DNA from: Moritella sp. 24
Lineage (GTDB): Bacteria; Pseudomonadota; Gammaproteobacteria; Enterobacterales; Moritellaceae
Length of the DNA stretch: 64,000 nucleotides
Assembly (NCBI RefSeq): GCF_018219155.1
Contig: NZ_CP056123.1
Coordinates: 4,473,505-4,537,504, forward strand
Direction of reading: 5' to 3'
Part shown: positions 1-10,635 of the stretch, one piece after another
Numbering within the stretch: position 1 is the first letter of the stretch
Layout: the number at the start of each line of letters is the position of its first letter
The notes under the pieces: generated by a model
Databases searched by the model: none
What the model was told of the DNA's origin: nothing
Seen by the model: only the letters and a program-made list of their open reading frames with translations
Made by a program: the position numbers and the translations under genes

Positions 1-174
1 AGCAGGTACTTCGCGAGCTTTACCATAACCAAAACCTACGCGGCCAGCACCGTCGCCCACTACTGTAAGAGCAGTGAAGCTGAAGATACGACCACCTTTA
101 ACAACTTTTGAAACACGGTTAACTGCAATCAATTTCTCTTGCAGATCACCTGTTTGGTTTTCAACTTTTGACAT
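1..174 (-). CDS. rpsE: 30S ribosomal protein S5 (N-terminal part, cut by window edge)
   Basis: The first 58 codons of S5, a 30S protein near the mRNA entrance and decoding region. The visible residues contain the conserved stretches [13 protein letters not shown] and [14 protein letters not shown] typical of bacterial S5. The ATG lies at 172-174 and the gene follows rplR in the spc operon. The C-terminal two thirds lie beyond base 1, so nothing can be said about its integrity. Confidence 0.95.
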   Translation of the reverse strand, partial: MSKVENQTGDLQEKLIAVNRVSKVVKGGRIFSFTALTVVGDGAGRVGFGYGKAREVPA

Positions 175-188
175 TTCCTACTCCTGCC

Positions 189-539
189 TTAAAACTGAAG
201 GCCAGCTTCACGAGCGGCGTCAGCTAATGCTGCAACACGACCGTGATATTGGAAACCTGAACGATCGAAAGCAATTTTAGTAACGCCTTTTTCGATAGCT
301 CGCTCAGCAACCAGTTTACCGATTACTTTAGCTGCTTCAACGTTACCACCATAGCTGATCATTTCACGAACTGCTTTTTCTGTAGTTGTAGCAGAAACCA
401 ATACTTCCGCATTCGGTGTAATAACCTGTGCATAAGTATGGCTTGGAGTGCGGTTAATCACTAAACGTGTTGCACCCAATTCTTGCATTTTCTTACGTGC
501 GCGAGTTGCGCGACGAAGACGTGCAGATTTCTTATCCAT
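189..539 (-). CDS. rplR: 50S ribosomal protein L18
   Basis: L18 binds 5S rRNA and helps dock it on the large subunit. The 116-residue protein has the basic N terminus ([17 protein letters not shown]), the [14 protein letters not shown] strand and the [25 protein letters not shown]-terminal signature (first and last parts of that stretch are invariant in the family). Length matches the usual 117 residues. It lies between rplF and rpsE, 9 nt after rplF, as in the standard spc operon. Confidence 0.97.
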   Translation of the reverse strand: MDKKSARLRRATRARKKMQELGATRLVINRTPSHTYAQVITPNAEVLVSATTTEKAVREMISYGGNVEAAKVIGKLVAERAIEKGVTKIAFDRSGFQYHGRVAALADAAREAGLQF

Positions 540-548
540 AGTATTACC

Positions 549-1082
549 CTACTTTTTCTTGGCTTCTTTACGACGCACAACTTCATCAGAATAACGAACA
601 CCTTTACCTTTATAAGGTTCAGGCGGACGGAATGCACGAATATCAGCTGCAACTTGACCAACATTTTGTTTGTCAGCGCCAGTAATTACAATTTCAGTTT
701 GGCTTGGGCAAACTGCAGTAACACCTTCAGGAAGGTTGTAAACTACAGGGTGTGAGAAACCTAATGTTAGATTCACATCAGAACCTTTAACATTTGCACG
801 GTAACCAACACCATTTAGTTGAAGTGTTTTAGTAAAACCTTCAGCTACACCTTTAACCATGTTATTAACGTTAGCACGAGCTGTACCAGCTTGAGCCCAA
901 GCATCTTTTACGCCTTCAACAGGACCAAAAGATACTTTTTCATCAGCGATTGCAACAACAACAGATGAGTTAACAACAGTAGTTAAAGTGCCTTTAGCGC
1001 CTTTAACAGTGATTTCCTGACCATTTAGAGAGATCTCTACGCCTGCAGGGATGGCAACGGGTGCTTTAGCAACACGAGACAT
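549..1082 (-). CDS. rplF: 50S ribosomal protein L6
   Basis: L6 sits near the factor-binding region of the 50S subunit. The 177-residue product starts MSRVAKAPV and contains the two repeated L6 folds, ending with the conserved [12 protein letters not shown] motif and a basic KKEAKKK-like tail. The open frame runs 63 nt further upstream into rpsH, but the ATG at 1080-1082 gives the standard length and N terminus, so it was chosen. Part of the spc operon, just after rpsH. Confidence 0.97.
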   Translation of the reverse strand: MSRVAKAPVAIPAGVEISLNGQEITVKGAKGTLTTVVNSSVVVAIADEKVSFGPVEGVKDAWAQAGTARANVNNMVKGVAEGFTKTLQLNGVGYRANVKGSDVNLTLGFSHPVVYNLPEGVTAVCPSQTEIVITGADKQNVGQVAADIRAFRPPEPYKGKGVRYSDEVVRRKEAKKK

Positions 1083-1092
1083 ATATAACCCC

Positions 1093-1485
1093 TTAAGAAA
1101 CGTAGCAGATGATCTCGCCACCGATGCCAGCTTTGCGAGCTGCACGGTCAGACATCATGCCTTTAGAAGTAGAAACGATAGCAACACCTAAGCCACCCAT
1201 CACTTTAGGAAGATCATTACTTCCTTTGTAGATGCGTAGACCTGGGCGACTAACGCGCTCAATTTTTTCGATTACGTTTTTGCCTTCGAAATATTTCAAA
1301 GTAACTTCAAGTTCAGCTTTCACTTCACCAGAAACTGCGTAACCATTGATGTAACCTTCTTCTTTAAGCACAGCTGCTAGTGCAACTTTTTGCTTAGAAC
1401 AAGGCATTTTAACTGCAACCTTAGAGGCTGAGTGACCGTTACGGATGCGTGTTAGCATATCCGCAATAGGATCTTGCATGCTCAT
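1093..1485 (-). CDS. rpsH: 30S ribosomal protein S8
   Basis: S8 is a primary 16S rRNA-binding protein and, in E. coli, the translational repressor of the spc operon. The 130-residue product begins [17 protein letters not shown] and ends [19 protein letters not shown]-like, the classic S8 signature. A GGGAG Shine-Dalgarno lies 9 nt before the first ATG. It lies between rpsN and rplF. Autoregulation by S8 is known in E. coli; whether its mRNA target is conserved here was not tested. Confidence 0.97.
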   Translation of the reverse strand: MSMQDPIADMLTRIRNGHSASKVAVKMPCSKQKVALAAVLKEEGYINGYAVSGEVKAELEVTLKYFEGKNVIEKIERVSRPGLRIYKGSNDLPKVMGGLGVAIVSTSKGMMSDRAARKAGIGGEIICYVS

Positions 1486-1511
1486 TTTCGTATACTCCCG
1501 AAATTAGTGAC

Positions 1512-1817
1512 TTACCAACTAGCCTTTTTAAGACCTGGAACTTCACCACGCATCATGTGCTCACGTAGTTTGATACGGCTTAAGCCGAACTTACGTAGGT
1601 AGCCATGAGGGCGGCCAGTGATGTTACAGCGATTACGCTGACGACTTTCACTAGAATCACGAGGTAACGATTGCAATTTAAGAACTGCATTCCAACGATC
1701 TTCGTCTGAAGTATTTACACCAGAGATAATTGCTTTTAATTCAGCACGTTTCTCAGCGTATTTATTTACTAGCTTCGCGCGTTTTACGTCGCGCGCTTTC
1801 ATTGATTGCTTAGCCAT
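1512..1817 (-). CDS. rpsN: 30S ribosomal protein S14 (zinc-free type)
   Basis: S14 of the small-subunit head. The 101-residue protein begins [16 protein letters not shown] and contains [20 protein letters not shown], the hallmark of the longer C-minus form. The zinc-binding CxxC pairs of the short form are absent. Located between rplE and rpsH in the standard spc order. Confidence 0.97.
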   Translation of the reverse strand: MAKQSMKARDVKRAKLVNKYAEKRAELKAIISGVNTSDEDRWNAVLKLQSLPRDSSESRQRNRCNITGRPHGYLRKFGLSRIKLREHMMRGEVPGLKKASW

Positions 1818-1826
1818 GACCCTACC

Positions 1827-2366
1827 TTACTTACGGAATGGGAAATTAAAGGCAGTCAGCAGAGCGTGACCTTCTTCATCAGAATTTGCAGTCGTGGTGA
1901 TAGTAATATCCATACCACGAATTTTATCGATTTTATCGTAATCGATTTCTGGGAAGATGATTTGCTCGCGAACACCCATACTATAGTTACCACGACCATC
2001 GAACGATTTAGGGTTCAGGCCACGGAAATCGCGGATACGTGGAATTGAGATGCCGATTAGGCGCTCAAAGAATTCCCACATACGCTCGCCACGTAGGGTA
2101 ACTTTACAACCAATAGGATATCCTTCACGGATCTTAAAGCCAGCAACGGATTTACGAGCTTTAGTAATCAATGGTTTTTGACCAGAAATTGCAGCCATAT
2201 CAGCAGCAGCATTTTCTAGTACTTTTTTATCATTGATTGCTTCGCCCACACCCATATTAAGGGTGATCTTTTCAATCCGAGGGACTTGCATGATAGATTT
2301 ATAGCCGAACTTAGTTTTAAGTTCAGACGCTACAGTCTCTTTGTAGTATTCATGCAGTTTCGCCAC
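1827..2366 (-). CDS. rplE: 50S ribosomal protein L5
   Basis: L5 binds 5S rRNA and contacts the P-site tRNA. The 179-residue product has the family motifs [29 protein letters not shown] and [18 protein letters not shown]. The start is judged to be GTG at 2364-2366: the sequence reads GGAG, then 6 nt, then GTG, giving [10 protein letters not shown] as in E. coli. An in-frame TTG four codons upstream immediately follows the rplX stop and has no usable Shine-Dalgarno, so it was rejected. Confidence 0.95.
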   Translation of the reverse strand: MAKLHEYYKETVASELKTKFGYKSIMQVPRIEKITLNMGVGEAINDKKVLENAAADMAAISGQKPLITKARKSVAGFKIREGYPIGCKVTLRGERMWEFFERLIGISIPRIRDFRGLNPKSFDGRGNYSMGVREQIIFPEIDYDKIDKIRGMDITITTTANSDEEGHALLTAFNFPFRK

Positions 2367-2378
2367 AGTTAACTCCAA

Positions 2379-2690
2379 TTAAACAAGTTCATTATTAGAT
2401 TTGAAGAAACGTACTTTTTTGCCGTCTTCAAATCGGAAACCGACACGGTCAGCCTTGCTAGTTGCAGGGTTGAATAGTGCCACGTTTGATGCGTCTAAAG
2501 CTGCTTCTTTCTCAACAATACCGCCAGCTACGCCCAATTGTGGGTTTGGCTTTTGGTGTTTCTTGATAAGATTCACGCCTTCAACGAATAGTTTACCGTC
2601 TGCTCTTACTTCAGTAACTTTGCCTTGTTTACCAGCATCTTTACCTGCAACAACGATAACTTCATCATTTTTTAAAATTTTAGCTGCCAT
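2379..2690 (-). CDS. rplX: 50S ribosomal protein L24
   Basis: L24 is an assembly-initiating 23S rRNA-binding protein. The 103-residue product has the KOW motif near the N terminus ([21 protein letters not shown]) and the [13 protein letters not shown] segment. It lies 10 nt after rplN and runs into rplE in the spc operon. Confidence 0.97.
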   Translation of the reverse strand: MAAKILKNDEVIVVAGKDAGKQGKVTEVRADGKLFVEGVNLIKKHQKPNPQLGVAGGIVEKEAALDASNVALFNPATSKADRVGFRFEDGKKVRFFKSNNELV

Positions 2691-2700
2691 TTTTCGTTCC

Positions 2701-3069
2701 TTATAGTACTTCTGGTGCCAGAGATACGATTTTCATGAACTGATCAGTACGTAGTTCACGAGTAACTGGACCAAAGATACGAGTACCGATCGGCGCGCCG
2801 TTAGCATTAAGCATAACTGCTGCGTTACGGTCGAAACGGATAGCTGCACCGTCTGTACGACGGATTGCCTGTCTAGTACGCACAACCACAGCGTTTAGAA
2901 CATCACCTTTCTTAACTTTACCGCGAGGAATTGCTTCCTTAACAGTAACTTTGATGATATCACCAACACGTGCATAGCGGCGGTGCGAACCACCTAGGAC
3001 CTTGATACACTGAACGCGACGTGCGCCTGAGTTATCGGCTACGTCCAACGTAGACTGCATTTGGATCAT
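2701..3069 (-). CDS. rplN: 50S ribosomal protein L14
   Basis: L14 forms part of the intersubunit bridge region. The 122-residue product contains [39 protein letters not shown] and ends [10 protein letters not shown], nearly identical to other gammaproteobacterial L14. It is the first gene of the spc operon. A terminator and a strong promoter lie between it and rpsQ, marking a separate transcription unit. Confidence 0.97.
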   Translation of the reverse strand: MIQMQSTLDVADNSGARRVQCIKVLGGSHRRYARVGDIIKVTVKEAIPRGKVKKGDVLNAVVVRTRQAIRRTDGAAIRFDRNAAVMLNANGAPIGTRIFGPVTRELRTDQFMKIVSLAPEVL

Positions 3070-3143
3070 TATTAGTGCTCCGCAATAATTCCACTTAATC
3101 CAACATGAACTAAATGGGTCCCCTCTATCTCAAGAGGTGGCGC

Positions 3144-3173
3144 ATTATAACACCACGGCTTTGAAAAAAGCAA
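3144..3173 (-). promoter_or_regulatory. Promoter of the spc operon (upstream of rplN)
   Basis: On the minus strand a perfect -10 TATAAT (3144-3149) lies 18 bp from a -35 TTGCTT (3168-3173). The start of transcription would fall about 65-70 nt before rplN. A small hairpin (CCTCT/AGAGG, about 3121-3136) lies in the early transcript. E. coli has a promoter at the same place. Not tested experimentally. Confidence 0.75.
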
Positions 3174-3183
3174 CGGGAATCGA

Positions 3184-3217
3184 CTAAAAAACAAACGACC
3201 CCTTAAAAGGAGCCGTT
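3184..3217 (-). terminator. Terminator at the end of the S10 operon
   Basis: On the minus strand AACGGCTCC and GGGGTCGTT form a 9-bp stem with two wobble pairs around a TTTTAA loop, followed by TGTTTTTT. It sits just after rpsQ and before the spc promoter, so it would end or attenuate the S10 transcript. Confidence 0.75.
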
Positions 3218-3246
3218 ATAACAAGTAGATAAGTATAAACTTAAAA

Positions 3247-3492
3247 TTAAGCTTTTACTAATACTTCTACTAATGTCCAAGTTTTAAGCTTAGACACTGG
3301 ACGAGTTTCACGAATAGTAACAACATCATTTAGTTGACATTCGTTATTCTCATCATGTGCGTGCAGTTTAGTAGTACGCTTGATGAACTTACCGTATAAC
3401 GGGTGTTTCACTTTACGTTCTACAGCAACAACGATAGTTTTATCGCCTTTGTTGCTAACAACACGACCCTGTACAGTACGAATAGTGCTCAT
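3247..3492 (-). CDS. rpsQ: 30S ribosomal protein S17
   Basis: S17 is a primary 16S rRNA-binding protein with an OB fold. The 81-residue product reads [19 protein letters not shown] and contains [20 protein letters not shown]. The ATG at 3490-3492 was chosen over an upstream in-frame GTG because it starts just after the rpmC stop and gives the usual length. It is the last gene of the S10 operon. Confidence 0.96.
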   Translation of the reverse strand: MSTIRTVQGRVVSNKGDKTIVVAVERKVKHPLYGKFIKRTTKLHAHDENNECQLNDVVTIRETRPVSKLKTWTLVEVLVKA

Positions 3493-3493
3493 A

Positions 3494-3685
3494 TTATACA
3501 CCCGCCTTTTCGTTCAGGATGGTCTTAACACGCGCGATATCGCGACGTACATTTTTGATTAAATGCGTTTGTGCTAGTTGGCCAGTACTTAACTGCATAC
3601 GTAAGTTAAATTGCTCACGTAGTAGGTTAAGTAACTCAGCGTTTAGCTCTTCAACATTTTTTTGTTTAAGTTCGCTAGCGTTCAT
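3494..3685 (-). CDS. rpmC: 50S ribosomal protein L29
   Basis: L29 lies near the exit tunnel and helps form the docking site for trigger factor and SRP. The 63-residue helical protein has the family core [14 protein letters not shown] and [15 protein letters not shown]. Its ATG overlaps the rplP stop codon by one base (TAATG), which indicates translational coupling. Confidence 0.97.
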   Translation of the reverse strand: MNASELKQKNVEELNAELLNLLREQFNLRMQLSTGQLAQTHLIKNVRRDIARVKTILNEKAGV

Positions 3686-4095
3686 TACATTACCGTCTTA
3701 GTTACGAAAGTTGTAGAAATAGGCAGTTTAGAATCAGCTAGGCTGAATGCTTCACGTGCCAATTCTTCAGGAACTCCAGCCATTTCATAAAGGATTTTGC
3801 CAGGTTGTACTTGGCAAACCCAATACTCAACGCTACCTTTACCTTTACCTTGACGTACTTCAAGCGGCTTTTGCGTAATCGGTTTGTCTGGGAACACACG
3901 GATCCAGATTTGACCTTGACGCTTAACGTGACGAGTCATAGCACGACGTGCTGCTTCGATTTGACGAGCAGTAATTCGACCACGACCAGTAGCTTTAAGA
4001 CCGAATTCGCCGAAAGTTACGTTTCCGCCTTTTGCAAGACCGCGGTTACGGCCTTTGTGCATTTTGCGGAACTTCATGCGTTTTGGTTGCAACAT
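3685..4095 (-). CDS. rplP: 50S ribosomal protein L16
   Basis: L16 organises the A-site region of the 50S subunit. The 136-residue product begins [19 protein letters not shown] and contains [20 protein letters not shown] and GKGSVEYWV, all strongly conserved. Length equals the E. coli protein. It overlaps rpmC by one base and follows rpsC by 11 nt. Confidence 0.97.
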   Translation of the reverse strand: MLQPKRMKFRKMHKGRNRGLAKGGNVTFGEFGLKATGRGRITARQIEAARRAMTRHVKRQGQIWIRVFPDKPITQKPLEVRQGKGKGSVEYWVCQVQPGKILYEMAGVPEELAREAFSLADSKLPISTTFVTKTVM

Positions 4096-4106
4096 ATCAG
4101 AGTCTC

Positions 4107-4811
4107 CTATTTAGCAGCTTTAGGGCCACGAGTGCGACGCTTTGGCTTAGAAGGTGCTTCAACTTCTTGAGTAAGCGGTAGCTTACCTAGAACTTCACCT
4201 TTAAAGATCCAAACTTTCACACCAATGATGCCGTAAGTTGTAAGAGCTTCTGCAGTTGAGTAATCGATATCTGCACGAAGTGTATGTAGAGGCACACGGC
4301 CTTCACGATACCATTCAGCACGAGCGATTTCTGCGCCGCCTAAACGACCGCTTACTTGAACTTTAATACCCTTAGCACCTAAACGCATTGCATTTTGTAC
4401 TGCACGCTTCATAGCGCGACGGAACATAACACGACGTTCAAGTTGAGAAGCGATACCTTCAGCTACTAATTTAGCATCTAGTTCAGGCTTACGGATTTCT
4501 GCGATATTGATTTGTGCAGAAGTACCAGTCATCTTAGCGATAGCATTACGTAGTTTTTCTACGTCTTCGCCTTTCTTACCGATAACAACACCAGGACGAG
4601 CAGTGTGAATAGTCACACGGATGCTTTTCGCTGGACGTTCGATAACGATACGTGAAACAGATGCATTTTTCAGTTTCTTAGTAAGAAACTGACGTACTTC
4701 GAAATCACCGTACAAATTGTCGGCGAAGTCTTTAGTATTCGCAAACCAAGTAGAGTTAAACTGCTTGGTGATACCTAGGCGAATACCATTTGGATGAACT
4801 TTCTGACCCAT
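4107..4811 (-). CDS. rpsC: 30S ribosomal protein S3
   Basis: S3 binds the 16S head and forms part of the mRNA entry helicase. The 234-residue product starts [14 protein letters not shown], carries the KH motif ([16 protein letters not shown]) and the C-terminal [18 protein letters not shown] region. Length is normal. It is flanked by rplV and rplP as in other gammaproteobacteria. Confidence 0.97.
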   Translation of the reverse strand: MGQKVHPNGIRLGITKQFNSTWFANTKDFADNLYGDFEVRQFLTKKLKNASVSRIVIERPAKSIRVTIHTARPGVVIGKKGEDVEKLRNAIAKMTGTSAQINIAEIRKPELDAKLVAEGIASQLERRVMFRRAMKRAVQNAMRLGAKGIKVQVSGRLGGAEIARAEWYREGRVPLHTLRADIDYSTAEALTTYGIIGVKVWIFKGEVLGKLPLTQEVEAPSKPKRRTRGPKAAK

Positions 4812-4828
4812 TGTTTTCTCCTAGTCTC

Positions 4829-5161
4829 TTAGCGTGTTGCTACAACAATTGTGATGTGGCTAGTACGCTTCAAGATGCGATCTGCACGACCTTTAGCACG
4901 TGGCATGATACGCTTCATAGTAGGACCAGCGTCAACAAACGCTGTAGCTACTACTAGCTCATCAATATCCGCACCTTCGTTGTGTTCAGCGTTTGCGATA
5001 GCTGACTCAAGAACTTTTTTAACTTGTACAGCAGCTTTTTTAGTGCTGAAAGTTAAAACTTCAAGAGCCTTATCCACTGGTAAACCACGAATAAGGTCAA
5101 TGACCAAACGTGCTTTCTGTGGAGAGCCTGAGGCGAAACGGTGTTTAGCTAATGCTTCCAT
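4829..5161 (-). CDS. rplV: 50S ribosomal protein L22
   Basis: L22 lines the peptide exit tunnel and is a site of macrolide-resistance mutations in other bacteria. The 110-residue protein contains [14 protein letters not shown] near the start and the hairpin region [21 protein letters not shown]. No deletion is apparent in that hairpin. It lies between rpsS and rpsC. Confidence 0.97.
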   Translation of the reverse strand: MEALAKHRFASGSPQKARLVIDLIRGLPVDKALEVLTFSTKKAAVQVKKVLESAIANAEHNEGADIDELVVATAFVDAGPTMKRIMPRAKGRADRILKRTSHITIVVATR

Positions 5162-5171
5162 CTAATTTCTC

Positions 5172-5468
<297 letters not shown>

Positions 5469-6296
5469 TTACTTGTTGCGACGACGTACGATAAGTTTAT
5501 CAGTACGCTTGTTCTTACGAGTTTTGTAACCCTTAGTTGGCATACCCCAAGGTGAAACCGGATGACGGCCACCAGAAGTACGACCTTCACCACCACCGTG
5601 CGGGTGATCAACCGGGTTCATTACAACACCACGTACTGTTGGGCGAACACCGCGCCAGCGGCTAGCACCAGCTTTACCAAGTTGGCGAAGCATGTGTTCA
5701 GCGTTACCAACTTCACCAATCGTTGCACGACAATCTACTAATACTTTACGCATTTCGCCAGAGCGAAGACGTAGAGTAACGTATGAGTTATCACGAGCAA
5801 TGATTTGTACGTATGTACCAGCAGAACGTGCAATTTGAGCACCTTTACCTGGCTTCATTTCCACAGCGTGTACAGTTGTACCTACTGGGATGTTACGCAT
5901 TGGTAATGTGTTACCAGCTTTAATAGCTGCATCAACACCAGAAACGATAATATCACCAGCTTGCATACCTTTAGCAGCTAGAACGTAACGACGTTCACCA
6001 TCTGCATAAAGAGCAAGTGCAATGTTAGCAGAACGGTTTGGATCATATTCCAGACGTTCAACTGTTGCAGGGATACCATCTTTATCATTACGTTTTAAGT
6101 CAATGATACGGTAATGTTGCTTATGACCGCCGCCGTGATGACGAACAGTAATACGACCGTTATTATTACGGCCACCAGATTTAGATTTTTTCTCTAAAAG
6201 TGGAGCATGTGGTTTGCCTTTATGCAAATCCGGGTTCACTACCTTAACAAGGTGGCGACGACCTGGAGAAGTAGGCTTACACTTAACAATAGCCAT
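5469..6296 (-). CDS. rplB: 50S ribosomal protein L2
   Basis: L2 is needed for subunit joining and lies close to the peptidyl transferase centre. The 275-residue protein starts [17 protein letters not shown] and carries the invariant [14 protein letters not shown] segment, including the conserved histidine, plus a basic tail. Normal length. It lies between rplW and rpsS. Confidence 0.97.
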   Translation of the reverse strand: MAIVKCKPTSPGRRHLVKVVNPDLHKGKPHAPLLEKKSKSGGRNNNGRITVRHHGGGHKQHYRIIDLKRNDKDGIPATVERLEYDPNRSANIALALYADGERRYVLAAKGMQAGDIIVSGVDAAIKAGNTLPMRNIPVGTTVHAVEMKPGKGAQIARSAGTYVQIIARDNSYVTLRLRSGEMRKVLVDCRATIGEVGNAEHMLRQLGKAGASRWRGVRPTVRGVVMNPVDHPHGGGEGRTSGGRHPVSPWGMPTKGYKTRKNKRTDKLIVRRRNK

Positions 6297-6314
6297 TATT
6301 CAGAATCCCCTTGA

Positions 6315-6614
6315 TTATTCAGCACTGCCGAAATCGATGTCAGCGCCGTCAGCTAGAGTAACATAAGCTTTTTTGATGTCTGAACGACGGCCAAAACGAG
6401 CGCCAGTGCGCTTAGTTTTACCTTTCAGTACCAATGTGCTTACATTTTTAACTTCAACTTCAAAAAGTTTTGCAATAGCTGCTTTAATTTCAGCTTTTGT
6501 TGCATCTAGTGCAACTTTGAAAACGATTGTGTTGTTGTTTTCAGCAGACATAGTGCTCTTTTCAGAGATATGTGGCGCTAGGATAACTTTCAATAAACGT
6601 TCTTCACTGATCAT
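6315..6614 (-). CDS. rplW: 50S ribosomal protein L23
   Basis: L23 is the exit-tunnel docking site for trigger factor and SRP. The 99-residue product has APHISEKS near the N terminus and [19 protein letters not shown] in the C-terminal half. Its ATG overlaps the rplD stop as ATGA, so the two are probably translationally coupled. Confidence 0.97.
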   Translation of the reverse strand: MISEERLLKVILAPHISEKSTMSAENNNTIVFKVALDATKAEIKAAIAKLFEVEVKNVSTLVLKGKTKRTGARFGRRSDIKKAYVTLADGADIDFGSAE

Positions 6615-7216
6615 TTTAAGTTCTCCTCAATCTGCTTAACTGCAGCAGCAGTCATAACAACTTTGTTGAACGCGATTAGGCTAACTGGATCAATACCAGC
6701 AACGTCACGAACATCAACTTTGTAAAGGTTACGAGCAGCTAAGAATAAGTTCTCATCAACTTCAGCACCTACGATTAGAACGTCGTTCAGATCGAAGTCT
6801 TTCAGTTTAGCAACTAATTCTTTAGTCTTAGGTGTTTCAACAGCGAACTGTTCAACAACAATAAGACGCTCTTGACGTACCAATTCAGAAAGGATGCTTT
6901 TGATCGCTCCACGGTACATCTTAGTGTTAACTTTTTGGCTGTGGTCCTGTGGACGAGCAGCAAAAGTTACACCACCTTTACGCCAGATCGGGCTGCTTGC
7001 AGTACCTGCACGAGCACGACCAGTACCTTTTTGACGCCATGGTTTTTTACCACCACCTGCAACGTCAGAACGGTTTTTCTGTGCACGAGTACCTTGACGC
7101 GCGCCAGCAGCATACGCTGTAACTACCTGGTGAACCAGAGCTTCATTAAACTCACGTCCGAAGGTAGTTTCTGAAACTTCAAGAGCACCTTGTGCGTCTT
7201 TCAATATCAATTCCAT
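6611..7216 (-). CDS. rplD: 50S ribosomal protein L4
   Basis: L4 is a structural protein of the tunnel and, in E. coli, the autogenous repressor of the S10 operon at transcription and translation. The 201-residue product carries the long loop [20 protein letters not shown] followed by [14 protein letters not shown]. It ends in TGA that overlaps the rplW ATG. The leader upstream of rpsJ may be its target. Confidence 0.97.
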   Translation of the reverse strand: MELILKDAQGALEVSETTFGREFNEALVHQVVTAYAAGARQGTRAQKNRSDVAGGGKKPWRQKGTGRARAGTASSPIWRKGGVTFAARPQDHSQKVNTKMYRGAIKSILSELVRQERLIVVEQFAVETPKTKELVAKLKDFDLNDVLIVGAEVDENLFLAARNLYKVDVRDVAGIDPVSLIAFNKVVMTAAAVKQIEENLK

Positions 7217-7232
7217 TACTAATATCCTCGGA

Positions 7233-7868
7233 TTAAGCTTTAACAGCTGGTTTGATAATTACGTTGCCGTTGATCGCACCTGGAATAGCACCTTTAACAA
7301 GTACTAGGTTACGTTCACTATCAACACGTACCACATCTAGAGACTGAATCGTTACACGTTCAGCACCCATGTGACCTGCCATTTTCTTGCCTTTAAATAC
7401 GCGACCTGGAGTTTGGCATTGGCCAATTGAACCCGGTGCACGGTGAGCAAGAGAGTTACCGTGAGTAGCATCTTGCATAGAAAAGTTCCAACGTTTAATA
7501 ACGCCAGCGAAACCTTTACCTTTAGATGTACCAGTAACGTCTACTTTAGTAGTTTCAGCAAAGATGTTTACGTTTAGCTCAGAGCCAACTTCAACAGCTT
7601 CACCTTCGCCTGTTTCCAGACGGAATTCCCAAAGGCCACGACCAGCTTCAACTTTAGCTTTAGCGAAATGACCCGCTTCTGGCTTGTTTACTCTGCTAGC
7701 TTTTTTCGTGCCAGTGGTCACTTGAAGTGCACGGTAACCGTCAGTTTCAAGTGTTTTCACTTGAGTAACGCGGTTAGGCTCACATTCAATAACGGATACT
7801 GGGATAGAAACGCCATCTTCAGTGAAGATACGTGTCATACCAACTTTACGTCCGATTAGACCAATCAT
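7233..7868 (-). CDS. rplC: 50S ribosomal protein L3
   Basis: L3 binds near the 3' end of 23S rRNA and reaches the peptidyl transferase centre. The 211-residue protein begins [15 protein letters not shown] and contains [15 protein letters not shown] and the loop [20 protein letters not shown]. The glutamine that PrmB methylates in E. coli falls in that loop (GSIGQ). Normal operon position after rpsJ. Confidence 0.97.
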   Translation of the reverse strand: MIGLIGRKVGMTRIFTEDGVSIPVSVIECEPNRVTQVKTLETDGYRALQVTTGTKKASRVNKPEAGHFAKAKVEAGRGLWEFRLETGEGEAVEVGSELNVNIFAETTKVDVTGTSKGKGFAGVIKRWNFSMQDATHGNSLAHRAPGSIGQCQTPGRVFKGKKMAGHMGAERVTIQSLDVVRVDSERNLVLVKGAIPGAINGNVIIKPAVKA

Positions 7869-7906
7869 TATAATAACCTCAATATAAATCGTTGTTTTAG
7901 AACTTA

Positions 7907-8408
<502 letters not shown>

Positions 8409-8414
8409 GAACGT

Positions 8415-8442
8415 ATTATACATGACCTCTTGCCATTAGCAA
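8415..8442 (-). promoter_or_regulatory. Promoter of the S10 operon
   Basis: A minus-strand perfect -10 TATAAT (8415-8420) lies 16 bp from a -35 TTGCTA (8437-8442). Transcription would start about 190 nt before rpsJ. The bases 8443-8613 upstream hold no gene that I can see. Confidence 0.7.
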
Positions 8443-8613
8443 GAAAAAGATCGATATAACTGATTTTATCAGCACATCAATTTTATTAAATCATAAGGTA
8501 TTGAATCATCATCAATGTTGATGCTCATTGCCTTTAATCGTTCCTAAATTTGAGTCCATATTATATAGATAGTCAGGATTAAGTTCAAGTTTCTTTAAGG
8601 CCATAATTAAACA

Positions 8614-8643
8614 TAAAAAAAGCACCCTTTATAAGGGTGCTTT
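8614..8643 (-). terminator. Terminator of the arg operon (after argHA)
   Basis: AAGCACCCTT and AAGGGTGCTT form a strong stem with a short loop, and on the minus strand a run of seven T follows. It sits 18 nt after the argHA stop. Confidence 0.85.
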
Positions 8644-8661
8644 AAATGACTCAACGAGCGA

Positions 8662-10551
8662 TTAAGATGCCAGTTGTTCCGCTTTCAGGTTAATCGTTTG
8701 ACTAACAGCGCTTAATTTAAATTCTAATGCAACTTCATCACAAGCATGTTGCCTTGGACACATGTCGCAGTCTTTCAGTACTTTTTCTGGCAGCATCGAT
8801 TTACTCGTTGCGTTAAAACCGAGCTTCATGAAGAACTCAGGCACTCGCGTTAACACAAATACTTTTTTAATGGCCATCTGCTCTGCTTTACGCAGCATAT
8901 ACTCGACAACGGCTTTACCTTGTCCGCCGCCTTGATAACCCGGCTCAATACCGAGTGAACGAATCTCAGCCAGACCTGTATCATACACATAAATAGATGC
9001 ACAGCCTGTCACTTGGTGATGCTTCTCTGTTACAGCAAAAGTACCCACAGCTTTGGCTAAGTCTGAACGATTACGTGGTAAGTTTTCACCTATATTAGCC
9101 CAGTAATTTACCATACGCTCAATATCATCGAGATCGGTTAAACGCGCGGAACGGATGCTAATACCTGAAGTATCACGTTCTTCTAAACGTTTTTCTGCAT
9201 TCGTTAAGGCAAATTCGACTTGGATTGGCGATACCCCACCCTGCGCTTTACGTTTCGCTAATGTTTCATCGAGTGATAAGTGATGATAAACGTCATCTTC
9301 AATGAGGGCATCAAACGCTTTAAATTCCGCTAAGGTTAGTTCTTCTAGTGGTACACCTTTTGCGATAGCAGCTACGACAGCTTCACCAACAATATGGTGA
9401 GAATCACGGAAAGGAACACCTTTTGCAACAAGGTAATCGGCTAATTCGGTCGCATTTGAGTAACCACCAAGCGCAGCTTCTTTTGTTCTCTCTTCATTGA
9501 TTTTCATACCGACGAGAGACATAGCCGCCATCTCTAGGCAATCGCTCCAAGTATCAAGCGCATCAAAGAGGCCTTCTTTATCTTCCTGCATGTCTTTATT
9601 ATAAGCTAGCGGTAGTGCTTTCAATGTCATTAACATTGCGCTTAACGAACCAAACACACGACCCGTTTTGCCACGGATAAGCTCTAATGCATCTGGATTC
9701 TTTTTCTGTGGCATCAAAGATGAACCTGACGTTACGGCATCTGCTAGCTCAATAAAGTTTGATTCACCCGAGTTATAGAAAATTAAATCTTCAGCCAGAC
9801 GTGATAAATGGATCATTGACATACTTGCCGTACTCATCAACTCCATCACATGGTCACGATCAGATACAGAATCTAAACTGTTTAATGTGGCACTGGCAAA
9901 ACCTAATGAATGTGCTAATTCCGTTCTATCCATTGGATAAGCAGTACCCGCAAGTGCACCTGAGCCTAAAGGGCAAGTATCAAGACGTTTTAAACAATCA
10001 GTTAGACGACTAAAATCACGTTCAAGCATTTCGACATACGCTAAACACCAATGTGAAAATGTCACTGGCTGCGCACGTTGTAAATGCGTATAACCAGGTA
10101 ACACAGTGTGCTGATGCTCACGTGCAAGTGATACAAGTTGTTGCTGGGTTTTGTCCAGTTGCATTAACAACTGCGCACCCTGCTGTTTACACCAAAGTTT
10201 TAAATCTGTTGCAACTTGATCATTACGACTACGACCGGTATGTAGCTTTTTGCCTAAATCCCCTACTTTCGCAATTAACTGTGTTTCCACCCAACTGTGA
10301 ATGTCTTCTGCATTACTTTGTAAGATCTGCTCAGGATTTTCAAGTACAGCTAACTTAAGGTCATTTAATGCTGCCTCAATAGCAACTTGCTCTTCTTGCG
10401 TTAAGATGCCCACGCCAACTAACGCTTTTGACCATGCCACAGAACCCGTGATGTCTTGTTCAGCTAAACGATAGTCAAACCGCAGTGAATCATTAAATGT
10501 TTTGAATCTTGCATCAGCTGCTTGACTGAATCTACCGCCCCATAGTGCCAT
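8662..10551 (-). CDS. argHA: Argininosuccinate lyase fused to N-acetylglutamate synthase (ArgHA)
   Basis: A bifunctional arginine enzyme of 629 residues. Residues 1-458 are a full argininosuccinate lyase with TGRSRNDQ (105-112), YTHLQRAQP (154-162) and the fumarase-family signature [12 protein letters not shown] (276-287), which carries the catalytic serine. Residues about 464-610 are a GNAT acetyltransferase with the acetyl-CoA loop [10 protein letters not shown] (538-547) and a Cys cluster (C595, C598, C604) seen in short ArgA proteins. It would catalyse both the first step (glutamate acetylation) and the last (argininosuccinate cleavage). No internal stop separates the domains. This fusion is known from Moritella and some other marine gammaproteobacteria. 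Last gene of argCBFGHA; the E. coli-type long ArgA kinase-like domain is absent. Confidence 0.95.
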   Translation of the reverse strand: MALWGGRFSQAADARFKTFNDSLRFDYRLAEQDITGSVAWSKALVGVGILTQEEQVAIEAALNDLKLAVLENPEQILQSNAEDIHSWVETQLIAKVGDLGKKLHTGRSRNDQVATDLKLWCKQQGAQLLMQLDKTQQQLVSLAREHQHTVLPGYTHLQRAQPVTFSHWCLAYVEMLERDFSRLTDCLKRLDTCPLGSGALAGTAYPMDRTELAHSLGFASATLNSLDSVSDRDHVMELMSTASMSMIHLSRLAEDLIFYNSGESNFIELADAVTSGSSLMPQKKNPDALELIRGKTGRVFGSLSAMLMTLKALPLAYNKDMQEDKEGLFDALDTWSDCLEMAAMSLVGMKINEERTKEAALGGYSNATELADYLVAKGVPFRDSHHIVGEAVVAAIAKGVPLEELTLAEFKAFDALIEDDVYHHLSLDETLAKRKAQGGVSPIQVEFALTNAEKRLEERDTSGISIRSARLTDLDDIERMVNYWANIGENLPRNRSDLAKAVGTFAVTEKHHQVTGCASIYVYDTGLAEIRSLGIEPGYQGGGQGKAVVEYMLRKAEQMAIKKVFVLTRVPEFFMKLGFNATSKSMLPEKVLKDCDMCPRQHACDEVALEFKLSAVSQTINLKAEQLAS

Positions 10552-10635
10552 GGTTACATCCTTATTCTTTCTATATTTTTATATTGGAAGTACATATATT
10601 CGAAGTAGAGGGTGTATCCGCACCCTCAAATAGCG

